DNA of 64,000 nt from Cliona cf. orientalis (Eukaryota > Porifera > Demospongiae > Clionaida > Clionaidae), in the NCBI GenBank assembly GCA_963930775.1, contig OZ005694.1, forward strand, positions 7,884,045 through 7,948,044. Direction: 5' to 3'. The notes beneath the pieces are model-generated. The model did not search any database. It was not told where the DNA came from and was given only the letters and a program-made list of their open reading frames with translations. Position 1 is the stretch's first letter. Every line of letters begins with the position of its first letter. Positions 30,468-43,755 of this stretch are shown here, one piece after another. Made by a program: the position numbers and the translations under genes.

Positions 30468-33222
30468 ATGTCAGCCGATAGTTCACCAAGACACGGTGCT
30501 GCTACCAAAACTGGTGCCGAAGATCAACCACCATCTTCAAATCCACTCGGAGCTTCAGGTATTCCTATAAATACCTCTAGCCTGGTGACTACCAGCACTC
30601 AACAGATGCAACTCACTAACTTTCCGTTCACAACTCGGGAACTCCTGAGAGAGGACGAGATGCACGAAGTGCTTCAACTGTCTTCGTCACAAATATCACA
30701 GGCGACTGCTAGTAACGCATCGGCACTTGTACAGCTATCAAATTCGGAGAAGTCTCACGAGAGACTACAACAACTGCTGCCGCTCTATTTTTATTCGTGG
30801 AATTTGACCGACGCCCACTCGGTCATCGTGTTCTTGCTTCTACACTATTTCCTTCTGAAACGTGAGCATAAAGAAGTATTGGGTGCTAAAGGGATGTACG
30901 AAGAGCACATTGCTCTATTAAAGAGTAGGATGTCTGATTTAGAAGAGAAGCTTTTTAATTCCCATTCCCATTCTGGCTCTGGGTCCAGTTCCAGTCCCAG
31001 GAATGGAAATATTGCTGGTGGTGATGATCGTGATCAAGCACTGACCAGTGAGTTAGAAAGCCTACGTAACCAAGTTGCAACTTTAAGGTTAGAAAACAAG
31101 CAGCTTCAACAGTCCAATGAAGAAGTCTGCCGAATTAACGAACAGTGGGCGCTCGACTACCAAATCCTCTCCGACCAAGTTAAAAACGCCACTGGATTCT
31201 ACAGCATCCAGTCGGGTGGGTCATCTGCCCACTCCAGCACGAGAGCATCTCCCGTACCGGCTAGTATGCTGACGCAGAACTGTCTACAGTGTTCTCAGAT
31301 GGAGCTGAGACTGGACGCCAAACAGGAGGAGATCAGGGCAGTCGAGAGAGAGTTGGAGGACGCGAAGAGCGAGCTAAAGATGGCCGAGATTAAGCTTGAG
31401 AGAAAGGAGAAGGACATTGATAGGCTGAATAATGAGCATCATGCCATCGTACTGCAGGTTAGTGGACTCAGTGTGTGAGAGGGAGGGAGAGAGAGGTAGA
31501 ATATGAGGGGTAATCGATTTTATTGCTCCTGTGGGTGCATGTGTATCAATTATGTAAATGAGCATGTGCTACATGCATATTATTACAATAACTAAAAGGT
31601 CACGCTGTTGCCACATGCTGCATGTTACTCTGTCTGCACACGTCCTCCCAAATTTTATCACAATACAGTGGAGTGTGTTATCTCCAGCCCCAGCCCAAGG
31701 GGACATTTCTCTGTTTACTATAATCTCATTCACAGCTTATAGAGTGCGCTATGATTACATTCAAGGTGTGTCTGTATTACCCTGTACTAGTGCTTTCCCC
31801 CAGATGAAATTGTACACCCCTGGGCCAATTTATAACGATATTCATTGAGCATTACATCTATGGATTGTGTTATGGGCTAGGTACTGCACTGTTTGGTGGG
31901 AGGCTTAGACTGACACACCCGCCCACACACACACAAGCTGCATGTTTAGTGGGGCAGGGGTCATGCTACCAATGGAGAGGGGTTTATATATATATTATGT
32001 AGTTCATCATGAATTTTAGTATCTATGCATGAGTTGACACAGATAAACATCCATTTGCAGGTACATTAATATTGTGGCTATATATATAAATATATACTAG
32101 GTATACCTGTTTCTTTAAAGAGATATCATTGCTTGCTGCATAATATTATTATGCATGTGAGTGTATACATCTTAGACCAGTGTTTATGTGTACGGACTGT
32201 GTCCACACAGCTTGCTTCAATTAAGAGCTTGATTAGGCTTAAGTTAATTGCCCGGGAGGGCCCCCCTAACTTATATAGCTCTCTTTGGCTTTGACTGAAA
32301 AACAAAAAAGGATTATAGTGTGTGTGTGTAGTGTGTGGGGGTGGGTGGAGTATCTGTATTTGCTGTCTCTCTGTAGCACTGGCTTCTCTAGTAACCCTTT
32401 TTCGTACGTACTTACGTGATTCTTTATAGCAACAGAACTAGTAACTGCCTACGTGTTAAAAGTGGTTTTCGCTTTTACCACTGCTGTTGTGACTGCACAT
32501 GTCTTGAGTCTGAAACTATGCCTAATATGGCTGCTACGTAGCTATAGCTAGCTTAAACTTGTGTGTACCTTAAAATTTACAAAAATAGTTTTTGATATCA
32601 CTGGCCAGGGTACTTACCGAGCTAGATCTGTGCAAGCATGCCTTACATGTATGTATTATTAAAAGGGGGGCTGTTCACTCTTGCATGGCCTGAAGTAGCT
32701 GATGTTGTCTTTAATAATAATGATTGCCTTTTGCAGAGTTCCTAGTCATGAGCCTCAGGGATGACTATAATGTGTACATGATATACATAATATTATATTC
32801 CCCCTTCTGGATTTTTGGACTGGTTGGATTCTAATAGCTTCTGACACATCTGCCTGCAATTTTGTTCAGCTGGGTTATAATAATAATAATAATAATAGCC
32901 ACTTCTCTAGGCCATGCAATTTTTCTTTTGCATGCATTGACCCCCACCTCCCACCGCCATGTATAATTATCCTGGTTCTCCTTCCTCTGTTGGGTTTGTA
33001 TACATGCCAAGCTAATTGAGTTTGGGGGACTTCAAGGGGTGGACTGTGTTTACAGTGGTTGATCAAGTGGGTTATGGTCTGGTGAGCTAGAAAGGAAATG
33101 GGACTAGGAAGAATGGAACACATGAATAGTTTTGGGGCTTCTTGTTTACTCTGATGAATGGAGTTATTCAGTCACTCTTGCTTCTTTCCTCTCTCTTTCT
33201 CTCTCCCCCTCCGCTTTTCACC

Positions 33223-33285
<63 letters not shown>

Positions 33286-36200
33286 GCTTCAAGAAATAGG
33301 TGACCTTCAAGCAGCTGTTAAGATGAAGCATGACTACCGTAAACTCCAGTACCAACTCTCTCAGACCAATAAGCAGTACCAAGAAGCTGTTAGTGAGAAA
33401 CTGCAATACCAGAAACAGGTAGGTACATGTATATGTGTGTGTGTGAGAGAGAGAGAGAGAGAGGGAGAGAAGATTCAAGGTACGGTAACATTAGCATTGA
33501 TTCTGACAGTTTTTATCTTAAGTTCGATCGGGGAGACCCTGCCACAATTATTAATCAAAACAGATCTACTCCCAATCCACAGTTGAATAATTGTCGAAGA
33601 TAGCAAGTGAAAAACAGTTCAACATAGAAATAACTCCCTTGCCAACTTGAAAGAGAAACAGAGAATAATATATAGAAAAAAATAAAGTGTTTTACTTGGG
33701 GCAATTTTCCCAACGCAATCATTGATAATATAGAAACAACCCTACCTCAATCTACAATTCAGTGCCAAGTCTAAACTTGGAAGCTGATTATCAAAATAAT
33801 GATCGAGGCCAAAATCCCATCAACGATCAATCACATGGCGCCCAAATAAGGGCGCATGCTATATATTGATAGCTGTATGTGCTAGCTAGCTAGAATTGTG
33901 AAATTGAAAATTATTTCCCAATCCACAGGATATGTTAAAATGACAAAACTTTGAGTGCATTTAGCTTATAGGTAGGTAAATTTTACTTTTGACTAAGCTG
34001 GATGCCCCTGTAGAATGACTCTATGGTACCCCCCCCTCCTCCTCCCCCCAAACCCAAACCACTTCCCATTATCGCCAGGTTTGTTCAACAAGCTGTTTCT
34101 CTCAGAGGAAGAATGTTGGGTTTGTGTGTTTTTTTTTGTAGACATATCCTGTTTGAGTACACAAAGAATTCATTGTTGCATGATATTCGTGACTGCATAC
34201 TGCTTACAGCTAACATTCTGTGCGTTTGTCAATCTGTATGTGCATGTACGTACATGTACATGTATGCTGGACTCAGAATACAGTTACTGTATATTATTAA
34301 TAGAAGTAGCCTGTATATAAAATGATTTGATTGTGCAAAAAAGGACCGACATTTTCTCACGTACAGTTTGTAAAGAAAACCCACTTCTGTTTGTAGCTTC
34401 GCTGCTGCTGTTGTGTACGTACGCATGTGTGTGTGTGTGTGTGTGACTGTCTTACATGTCTTGTGTTTTTGTGTGAAACATTGTACGTGCGTCTTGCGAA
34501 ATCATCCCCCAAAAGAGTCTCGATTATTTCCTGTTTGAGCACAGTCACAGTCATCTCGGCAACAAAAACACTTGCAATGTCGGCTAAATCACAATAGCAT
34601 TATTTACATACACACGGCCTCTCCTTCAGACACAGTACTTTGCATTGATTTACCTCAGTGTTGCCATACAGCTCAAATAACAAGTATAATATTATAGTCA
34701 TAAGTTTGAGTGATTGGCATAGGAAATTCCTGACTGGGGGCACATTTGAAAATAGTGTTCTTTTTGTTCTCCAGTCTGTGGGTCGAGCCTGACATACTTC
34801 AGTTATAAGGCCGCCACTAATAAAGGATCTAAGGAATGCCCCAACACAAGTAGCCATGGAGCGAAGTCTCCCCAGAACTCATCCGATCCTGTATGTAAAT
34901 TATGACCTAAGTCTCCCAGTGTTTAAGAGGATATCCGGCTCCCTTTCCTTGAATTAGATCAGTAGCTGGTTTGTATGAGAGAGAGCCTTTCAATCTCAGG
35001 TATATTGTATCTACCTCCTTTGATAGGATGGGAAAGGCTTGTCTCCTGGTTGAAATCATGCTCTTTGAGGAAGGGGGGGGGGGGGGGGGGGGAGTGCTTC
35101 AGGACAACTAGTAGCTGTCTTAGCTCTTGCTAGCTGTCTTTCTTGGAGAGTGAGGCTGTTTCTGCTTCAAATTGACTAGGTTATAATCAAAGCTTTGCTA
35201 CTGCAAGTGACTTTGTTTGACGTTAGTTATCAGCTGATGTACATGTACGTACATATAAATCTAGTATTTCTAGTGAAAGATCTCAAAATACATAACTTAA
35301 AGAGGTTTATTGCATACACATGGGCTCACTGTCCACTTAAAGTATTTGTGAAAGCTGCTCAAACTGTATTTGCATCTAAACGCTGTTTCTGTTTGGAGAT
35401 TTCACACTGCTTTCATTTTAGAGCAACAGCAACGCCACGGCCCAAAAGAAGAAAAAAAATTCGAGAAAAACAAGCCCCCACTTGTTTCTGAAGAGTTTTA
35501 TTTTCGCTGTTTGGTTTATAAACGAAGCAAGGGGAGTCTGAAGATTATTTTCAATGTTTGGCTTTGAATCGAAAAAGCAAATGTTGTCGCAATAGGTAGA
35601 ATAGCTTACACAATGACGTCATGAGAATCCCCATGGCAACCACATAGAGAGTGTGTACTAATAGTATACAGCTGGTGCACAGCTAAGTGATAGAATTTTT
35701 TTATTCCAAATCCATCATTGTTGTACTAATTGCATATCTAAATGAAGAGTATAGTAATATTGTACCCCAGCACAGAATTGGCTGAGCATGATACAAAAAC
35801 AGTTGTCAGACACAAAATTAATGACCACTTCTTGTAAGTGCTTTGACCCAAATTGGGTGATCCTTAAAAATGTTTTTTGATAGTGCAATATGTGGCTTCA
35901 AAATCTGCCTAGATTTCAACCAGAGTAGACATTATGGGGATCACCCAAAGCCACATAATCTACCACACTATTGCTGCAGGGTGTAAGTTTATGGTCAAAT
36001 TTAATCCATTTTTCTCCTAATTTGACTGAACACATGGCTGCATGGGGCTCAAGATTTGCATCATTCTGGTGCTGTTTGCTACATGCATGCAGGCTGGATC
36101 AAGGCCCAAAATTGATCAATGCTGTCTTAAATCAACTCTGATATCATCCAATGACTTCATCCCTTGCCATATTATAAGATGCTCCATACATTGTTTGAAA

Positions 36201-36426
36201 TTTCTGGGGCTTGACAAGCCTTAAATAATATGTTAGGTAGAGGTCACCTCCTGCCATAGCCATAGCGGTGCAGCATGAATTAAACAGTTCAATTTCTTCC
36301 AAATATGGTTACGGTGTTTTAAATATGGTAGGGGTATTTTGATCATTTTGTTATGTTGTGGGAAAATAAGTGAAAGGGGGAAATTAAGTTGATGTGTGCT
36401 TGATGTTCAACTGTGAAATCAGAAAT

Positions 36427-36472
<46 letters not shown>

Positions 36473-37767
36473 GTCCAGGTTGAGAAACTAAGGCAGGCTT
36501 TTCTGAGCATCTTTCCATTTACGAGTGCAGCTCCACAGAATGTGATCCATTCAACTTCCGAAGGATACTCCTCGTTTCCCATGAGGACGTGCCGACGTCA
36601 GCACTACAACCAGTACCCCTTTAGCGACCCTGCTCCTCCCACTCCTCCCGTAAGTCACACTCACACATAAACTAAACTACACACTTATAAACACACACAC
36701 ACTATATATAGCTAGTATAACATATTTTCATAGATTAACCATCTCTCTAACTCTCCTCTTTCTCTTTCTCTCCCTTCCTTCTCTCTCTCTCTCTCTCTCT
36801 CTACCTCCAGGGTCTCATAGCCCGTGGTGACCATCATGGCAGCCTAGTGGAGAAAGACGAGCACTCTCTCTCCTCTCAACCAGCTCATCCCTCCCTACCC
36901 AACAAGCAACCACCACAGCACCACACTGCAGACGATCACATGCAACAGCAGACACGCCCCTTGAGGCCCATTCAGGCACATGACAGTCATGTGACCTCCT
37001 CCACTCTCCACCCACACCACCGCCAACGCCATTCCAGTAGCAGTAGCGGCACGAGTGAGTCACATGGCAGTCATGTGATCAAGCAGCACCAACTGGTCGT
37101 CCCCGGCCCCGAGAACGGTGCCCCATCTTCTGTCTTTACTCCATCTTCTACCAACAGCAGCATGCACAGCTCTTCCCAGACTCACCTCACTACATCCGAC
37201 TACTCGAGCTGTAAAAGCCTTCCACAATATGGCGGCAGTGCACATATTCACCCCTCCTCCTCCTCCTCCTCTTCCCAGCAAACTAGTTTTACCGGTTACT
37301 CCAGTTCCCCTCACACTGTCTCGTCAGGACTGAGTGCTGGTACCGGTACCGGTGGTGGTGTTGCCATGACAATGACACACTATCACCAAGCAGCTCCGCC
37401 CCCCATGATCCACGCCCCCAATTCTCATGGCCAGTCGTCACTAGTGGCTGGCCATCTTAACTATTTTTCCTCGAGCAGCACCGGTGCTCTGAGTGTTGGG
37501 AAAGACGCGTCAAATTCATCGTCATCTTCGATGCGACCGACATCGCTGACCATCACCACCCGCCCACCAGGACGTAGTGTAAAACAACAGCCAGCATCGA
37601 TGATGTCATCATTACATCACCAGAACCAGCAGCAACAGCAAAAAGTGTCGAATAATCAGCAGCAGCAAAAGTTTGAGTGCCCAAGTTGTCGTAAGCAGTT
37701 CCCCTACGGTCCTCAGGACTTTGATCAGTGGTTTGAACACATTCGATATTGCGAGAATAAACCTTAA
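30468..37767 (+). CDS. NEMO/optineurin/TNIP-like coiled-coil adaptor with C-terminal zinc finger
   Basis: Four exons join in phase 0: 30468-31457, 33287-33418, 36479-36649 and 36811-37767, giving 749 aa. Residues 1-90 are Ser/Thr-rich. Coiled coils cover about 135-165 (MYEEHIALLKSRMSDLEEKL), 190-235, and 275-390 across exons 1-3. The exon 1-3 stretch (LKMAEIKLERKEKDIDRL, then LQAAVKMKHDYRKLQYQL) resembles in layout the ubiquitin-binding UBAN coil of NEMO and optineurin, but lacks the exact DFxxER core. Exon 4 is a long Ser/His/Gln-rich linker ending in a zinc finger, CPSCRKQF...HIRYC (C-x2-C-x16-H-x3-C), placed at the very C-terminus as in NEMO and optineurin. A role as ubiquitin-reading adaptor in NF-kB/TBK1 or autophagy signalling is inferred. 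TAX1BP1/CALCOCO-type is the main alternative. Confidence 0.8.
31458..33286. other. Intron 1 of the adaptor gene
   Basis: GTTAGT donor; the acceptor lies at the end of a 14-C run plus about 55 bp of (CT)n (33222-33284) followed by TAG. No nested gene seen. Confidence 0.85.
33222..33286. repeat. Poly-C and (CT)n tract at a splice acceptor
   Basis: The microsatellite runs directly into the AG of the exon 2 acceptor and acts as its polypyrimidine tract. Confidence 0.9.
33419..36478. other. Intron 2 of the adaptor gene
   Basis: GTAGGT donor. Contains a GA microsatellite, a G-run (about 35077-35093) and AT-rich sequence; ends with (TC)n then ATGTCCAG. The frames inside (for example 34015-34325, 35195-35567) carry no recognisable domain. 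Confidence 0.8.
36429..36470. repeat. (CT)n tract at a splice acceptor
   Basis: About 21 CT units ending 8 bp before the exon 3 boundary. Confidence 0.9.
36781..36802. repeat. (CT)n tract at a splice acceptor
   Basis: Immediately before ACCTCCAG, the exon 4 acceptor. Confidence 0.9.
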
Positions 37768-38742
37768 TTAATTTCTAATTAGATTTTAATTAGATTAGTC
37801 ACTGATTTTTTTTTGTGTGTCTTTTTTTGTGTTACAATTATCCATACTATGCATTGCACCTTATTACTATACTTATATTATACATAATATCTCCAATGTG
37901 CTTGTGTGTCCAGCACTATAACCTCAAGTTTGATTGGTCGCTCAATTTAATTCTGTAACAGTGTGCAAATATTAATAAATTATTTAACCATGCAGTTGTA
38001 TACATAAATACATCATAATTATTATAATAATATTATATATGCAACCCTACAGTTATAGCCACTCAAGCTCCTGCTATAGCGTAAGTGCATACATATTTAG
38101 ACATTGAGGACAAGGGATCTATGGTATTTTGCATCTCGATGGCCCCGAGCTGTAACACCTGAGCATAACCAGGGTGTAAGTAACTAAGTAAAACCTGCAA
38201 ATAATGCTACTTAGTTACCACCTACTGGCCAATCAGATTACAGGAAAGTGGCAGTAAAATTCTAAATGAAAGACATTTCAAGTACTATGACATGTAGAGC
38301 CCTTTGCAGGACCTTCGATATCGTCATGTACATGTATAATAATGATGTTTGTACAAGAGAAAAAAGTGAGAGAAGGAGAGGAAGAGCCTGGGAACATACA
38401 TGTACAAGCTTAAGCAGCGCAGGTAATTATTTGTGTGTCCTTTTTGCGTATAATTATCATGTATGTACTGGGAGTGGCCTGGGGATGAGGCTAGTATAAT
38501 AGCAACTGATCGTTAGGTTAAGCAAGTTATTTTAAACCACTGAAAAAAAAATTAGCATTGACACACCCATAATACAATATAAAACACACACACACACAGA
38601 GAAAACAGTACCATAAAACCAAGAAAAAAGCAAAGATTGGTACACGCATGATATAATATAACATTTCACACATGTACAGTGTACATACGTACGTATATAG
38701 AAAAAAAATAACGTGACCTGTGTAAAATTTTCGTTATCATTA
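37768..38742. other. 3' flank of the adaptor gene
   Basis: AT-rich, with ATTAATAAATTATTTA near 37973 as a possible polyadenylation region. No gene seen. CCTGGGGATGAGGCTAG near 38470 is a remnant of the CCTCRTCCCCAG transposon-end family. Confidence 0.5.
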
Positions 38743-39424
38743 TTAGAAGATAAACTCAGCAGGTGGATGTCTTGTGGAGTTCGGTGGTGCACAGGGTGAT
38801 GTATTCACACTGCCATTACAGGCAGGCACTAGCGGAGAGAGAGCGGGACCACTGCTGCAGAGGGGGAGAGAGGGGGGGGGGGGAGAGGGAGGGGGTAAGA
38901 GAGAGAGGAGGAACAAAGAGACAGAAATGGAGAGAGGGGGAGGAGAGAGAACATAAATAAATGCTCAAAAAATTGGCAGGAGCTTAATTAGTATTTTTCT
39001 TCAGTGTAACATGTAAGCATGCATGCACATGCACATGCACAATGTCATGCACATGCACATGCACATGCACATGCATGGAACCCTCTATAAGTCCTCCGGA
39101 CATCCCTGAAATGAGGACATCTCCCTTAATCAGGACACCATGCAAGACCACTGAAATGAGGACACCTTTTAATCAAGACGCTTCAAGCTGTCCCAAGGTA
39201 AGAAGGATTCGGCTGTTACAGTAACTAACTTAACTTACATTAACATAATCAACTTCTACTGGCAGAATAATTGCAATATTATGTACATGTACTTACATTT
39301 TTGTTTGGTGCTCATAGAAGGCAAAGATATCAGTTGTGACACACTGGAAGAAAAAGAACGTGCACTGGATGAAGATATACCACAGCATGGACGAGACCAG
39401 GACACCGCGGAAATACCAGAATAT
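38743..39424 (-). CDS. C-terminal exons of an unidentified membrane protein
   Basis: Two minus-strand exons fit: 39297-39424 (acceptor after a C-run and CAAACAG, donor AT/GTAAGT, phase 2) and 38743-38809 (acceptor GGCAG, in frame, stop TAA). The first encodes a strongly hydrophobic segment, LVSSMLWYIFIQCTFFFF, followed by QCVTTDIFAFYEHQTK. The second gives a short polar tail with an NTS and an NST sequon. I do not recognise the family, and upstream exons were not found. The same DNA is also open on the plus strand (KDISCDTLEEKERALDED), so the strand is not certain. Confidence 0.4.
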
Positions 39425-40340
39425 CTGTTTGGGGGGGGGGGGAGGGGGGAGGAGAGAAAGGGAGTAAGGTAGAACCGTTACAGAGGGGAGGGAGGGAGAG
39501 AAGGAGAGAGAAAGAGAGCAAAATAAAAATGGTAAATCTAAACACCAGAAGGATCTGTAGCTATAGTCCGTCCGACAATGTAATAATATTAGTGCACCCA
39601 CAATAAATTATAAGGATAGTCCGAAAACGTTCCATGTTATTTAACATATCTTGCGGCTACATAAGTTCAAAACGCACACTACTAAGATGGACTCTTATCT
39701 CTTACGTACAGATAGCATTATACTGTGGCTATATTATGGTATGCATAATTAATCACCCAATATCTCAATTCCGGCCACTCAACCCAGAGTGTCGATCAAC
39801 ACCAGCTGCTGCCATCAGAGACAGACGGACAATGTCATATTGAAAGCAGATTGGCACAATAATACAATTTGGCTTATCACATTAGCCAGGGTACATGCAC
39901 ATACATGTATAATAGTAATAATATTATTACAATACAGTTGCGGTGGTGCGGTATAGTACAGTGCATATTGTGGGCATATAAAGTTACCAAGTGGAGGAAA
40001 GGGATATAGCAAGAGAAGAACTAGTTGGCCATGGCTAATAGCAAAGCCATTGGACTGGCTATAGCTAGTGACATTGCAACCCTATATAGAGGTTCGCGCA
40101 GGAATGTCTCACAGAATGTCAGCTAGCCGAGAGTGAATACATGTACATGTACGGTTACTGTACTTGTATGTGTGCGTGCGTGCAAGTGTCCCCGTAAACT
40201 TTCACTATGTGTTATTGGACACAGATAAGGAGTAGCTAACGATGATGTCATCGCTACGGTTATACATATGTACCATAATATTATTTTTGTTAAGTAAACA
40301 GAGGAAGAGTATAATCATACAGTACATGTAAGTTATTATT
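39425..40340. other. Repeat-rich intergenic sequence
   Basis: No supported gene. A frame on each strand near 39760-39900 is not backed by good splice signals. Confidence 0.4.
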
Positions 40341-41010
40341 ACGTGGTTTCCATAAGCCTATACATGTATAGTTTTGGGGATTGGTTGACCCTTTTGAACT
40401 TTCAAATCGCCTACAGCGACCATACTCTAGAGCACCACTTCTGTGTGGCTGATCTACCTCTCTCTTGGCTCATTCAAATCATAATAGATGCTGATAAGAT
40501 ACATGACACATGCAGGTGGTACCTACATGTAGTTTCCTTCACATTATTCCAGGAAGGAGGATAATCATTTGAACTTTCAAGAAAGTAGGACAGAATATAT
40601 AAATAATAATTATAGTCCTACGTTTGGTAGGAAAGAATATATGCATACATGTTGTAGTACATGTAATAACTAGGTCTTGTACATGTTTGTGTGGTTTCCA
40701 TAGGCCTATACAATTTTAGGGATTGGTTGACCTCTTTGAACTTTCATGTCACCTATGGCGACCACACTGTTGTTGCACAAATTAATTTTTACTAATACAT
40801 GTACAGTGTAGATCACCACCTCTGTACAAGGGTTGCGTGGCTGATCTACCGCTCTACTTGGCTCATTCAAACCCCCAATAGATGTCTCTGAATCTGATAA
40901 GATACATGCAGGTGGTACCAACCTACATGTACATGTAGTTTCCTCCATGACATAAAATTATTCCAGGAAGGAGGATAAGCGTTTAATTTTCAAGAAAGTA
41001 GGACAGCATA
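40341..41010. repeat. Direct duplication, about 350-bp period
   Basis: GTGGTTTCCATA, GATTGGTTGACC, GGCTGATCTACC, TTGGCTCATTCAAA, GATAAGATACATG and TTATTCCAGGAAGGAGGATA occur in the same order twice (from about 40341 and 40691). Confidence 0.85.
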
Positions 41011-42574
41011 AATCGTCTGATTGGTCAAAGGTCAAACCCCAATGGAGGGACAGTTTTCACTTGTCTGGTGATAGCAAACAGATAATATTTGTTCCCACAA
41101 CATGGATTAGTGTTAGCGTCCACACAGTGACTACCCTACACCAGTGTTGTCAGGTGTCACATGATAAAGCTTTTCATAAACTGATCTGAATCAAATGTGA
41201 CAGACTTCACAAGGTTAAGTCCAGGTTAATAAACATCCACGTAATGTTATGTAATCAGAAAGAGAGAGAGAGAGAGAGACAGAGAGAGAGGGAGAGAAGG
41301 GGAAAGAGGAAAGCGAATTCAATCAAACATTACAAACAAAATTTCATGTCAGAGGTACATGTGTACATGTATGTACATGTACATGCATGCACATAATGCA
41401 AGATCAATGCATGCGCGCATCATCATCAAGAATCAGTGTACATGTATGTATACTCTTGGGTTAATTAATACAGTACAATAATGTTAATTAAACGGTATAA
41501 CAAGCTAGGGAGCAGATTTTCAAGGAAATTGGAACTAACTATCAAAAGTACGGAAACTCCAATAATTAAACAATGCAGCCCGAATGACGTGCGTGTATAC
41601 CGTTATGTTAAGTATGCACATGTACATGTACATGCATGTCAAATGTAAGCATACATGTACTATTAATATTAAAATTACTGCTCTCGGTACATGTACATGT
41701 ACATGTATATAATATACATTTTCCAATAATAATAATAGTCTAAGACTCGTTTGAAGATAACAGAGAAGCGTACTATTGAAACAAGTGCTTTAGAAAAGGA
41801 AATCCCTGGAAATTCCATAGTAGAATATTTGAACATCAACTCGTCAGGGAGGCAAGGCTTAATTGATAATTGGCATAATATTATTATTATGTGCATGTGT
41901 GTATGTGTGTATGTGTGTGTGGGGGGGAGGGGGAGGGGGAATATGTACCAAATATCTCCGCTACGGTCTAGTAAATATGGGATATTTTCGATTATTGTGA
42001 AAATTATATTAGAATGTACATACATATACATGGACATGTTATATTAGGCTAAGCTAGCCTGCTGTCATGAATTTTCACAGTTGAAATAGGAGGCCCTGAA
42101 TTCAAATGGGCCCAAGACTCTGCGATGCTCTAGCTGCTATCAGCACATTAATTTTATGAATGGATGGGTCTGTGGTGCTCTGGTACAGTTTGGCTGCCAT
42201 GAATCAACACAGATATGAACCAACACAAAGGCTTCCATCTAAATGCATATTGGGCTAAGCATGTACGTACGTACATACATGGATTCTCAGATTTTTCTCT
42301 ATCCACTAACTTCACTTCTCTCTCGCCTGCTATAACATGTATTACATACATGTAAGGTATTTCAGTGACACTTGCTTGTCAAGCCTCTGTAGCAGGGCCA
42401 AGGGGTAGATACCCTTCCACTTAATGCACCTACTACTAACTCCATTAGAGCTGAGATGCCAGACAAAACTGAGAGGGTAGGGCTTCCAATACAATGTAAT
42501 TTGCCCACTATTAGGTAGTTTCCCCATAACCTCTTAAAATTGCAATTCTTCTTGGTGAGTTTCCAGAAAGGTCT
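41011..42574. other. Repeat-rich intergenic sequence
   Basis: Contains GA-rich tracts (41262-41310), many ACATGTACATGT runs and a tRNA-like SINE head (listed separately); no gene. Confidence 0.5.
42085..42150 (-). repeat. tRNA-derived SINE head (candidate)
   Basis: Read on the minus strand, GATAGCAGCTAGAGCATCGC followed by a stem-like AGAGTCTTGGGCCC and then ATTTGAATTCAGGGCC resembles the A box and B box of a tRNA gene. Stem pairing is too poor for a functional tRNA, so a decayed SINE is more likely. Confidence 0.35.
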
Positions 42575-43215
42575 AGTTGATAGCTACAGTTAAGTTTCCA
42601 GTTTCCAGACAATTCCAATCAGACAAGGTCTTAATGAGAACTGCACCAAACTATGTACCCAAGAAATGGGAACACTCCTTGAACATCAGGATACTAAGCA
42701 TGGGAAACCTTCACTCTGGACAGGATAGCTATACAGTCACATTTCCAATTTCTAAACAATTCAGACAAGATCTTAATCAAACTAGTACATCTCATTGAAG
42801 AAATGAGAATACTTCCTTGAACATCAGGATACTAAGCATGGGAAACCTTCACTCTGAATAGGATAACTACAGTTACATTTCCAATTTCTAAACAGTTCTG
42901 AAAAGGTCTTAATCATAATTGCACCAAACTATGTACCCAAGAAATGGCAATACTTCCTTGAGCATCAGGATACTAAGCATGGGAAATCTTCACTCTGGGA
43001 TAGGTCTTAATCATAATTGCACCAAACTATGTACCCAAGAAATGAGAATACTTCCTTGAACATGGGAACCCTTCATTCTGGATAACTACTGTTACTTTTC
43101 CAGTTTCTAGACAATTCAGACAGGTCTTAATCATAATTGCACCAAACTATGTACCCAAGAAATGAGAATACTTCCTTGAACATCAGGATACTAAGCAAGG
43201 AAAGCCTTCACTCTG
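42575..43215. repeat. Tandem array, about 138-140 bp unit, five copies
   Basis: CATCAGGATACTAAGCATGG recurs at about 42685, 42822, 42964 and 43183, with CACCAAACTATGTACCCAAG and TTTCCAATTTCTAAACA between. One unit (about 43000-43084) is shortened by an internal deletion. Confidence 0.88.
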
Positions 43216-43626
43216 GATGAAAACACCTCTTAATAATATTAGGATGTGTTTATATACCTTTGAAGTTTGAAATAATCAGAGGTCATTCTTCATTACCTAG
43301 AAAAAGCTATCCCTGAAATGAGGACACCTCACCCCCCAACAGGATACTGCATCCCATCCTTAATGGAGAGACTTCACCACAGAACAGACCACTCTATGTT
43401 GTTAGCTACCACATGTACACCTTGGTACATATGTACATGAACAGTGATCAGTGGCCACCATAATGAAGTAACAACACAGCTCCCATGGTGCTGAATTGAA
43501 GGGGAAAGACAGGGAAGCTTTGTATTTACATGCATAATATTATATTACAAGTAACACATACCAATCTACTCAACACATAAACCACAAGAACACATCATAC
43601 AATTTCAAGAACCCCCAATACAAAAT
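43216..43626. other. Intergenic sequence
   Basis: Holds a copy of the CCCTGAAATGAGGACACC dispersed repeat also present three times near 39100-39170; no gene. Confidence 0.5.
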
Positions 43627-43755
43627 TTAAGCCACACTGTACAGTACTACCAGTGCTACCATGGAAACCAGAAGTGCAGCTGTATAACCAACTAGCCCTT
43701 CACCTGAACACTGGTTTGGTCCCCCACACACAGGAATATCCTTTTTAGCAAGCAT
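43627..43755 (-). CDS. Terminal exon of a membrane- or GPI-anchored secreted protein
   Basis: Minus-strand exon with a plausible acceptor (GTATACCAG) in phase 1, running to a TAA. It encodes GMLAKKDIPVCGGPNQCSGE followed by a 20-residue hydrophobic tail (VGYTAALLVSMVALVVLY) that ends two residues later. A small Cys/Gly region plus a terminal hydrophobic stretch is typical of GPI-attachment signals or of a very short-tailed TM protein. Upstream exons were not identified; family unknown. Confidence 0.4.
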   Translation of the reverse strand: MLAKKDIPVCGGPNQCSGEGLVGYTAALLVSMVALVVLYSVA

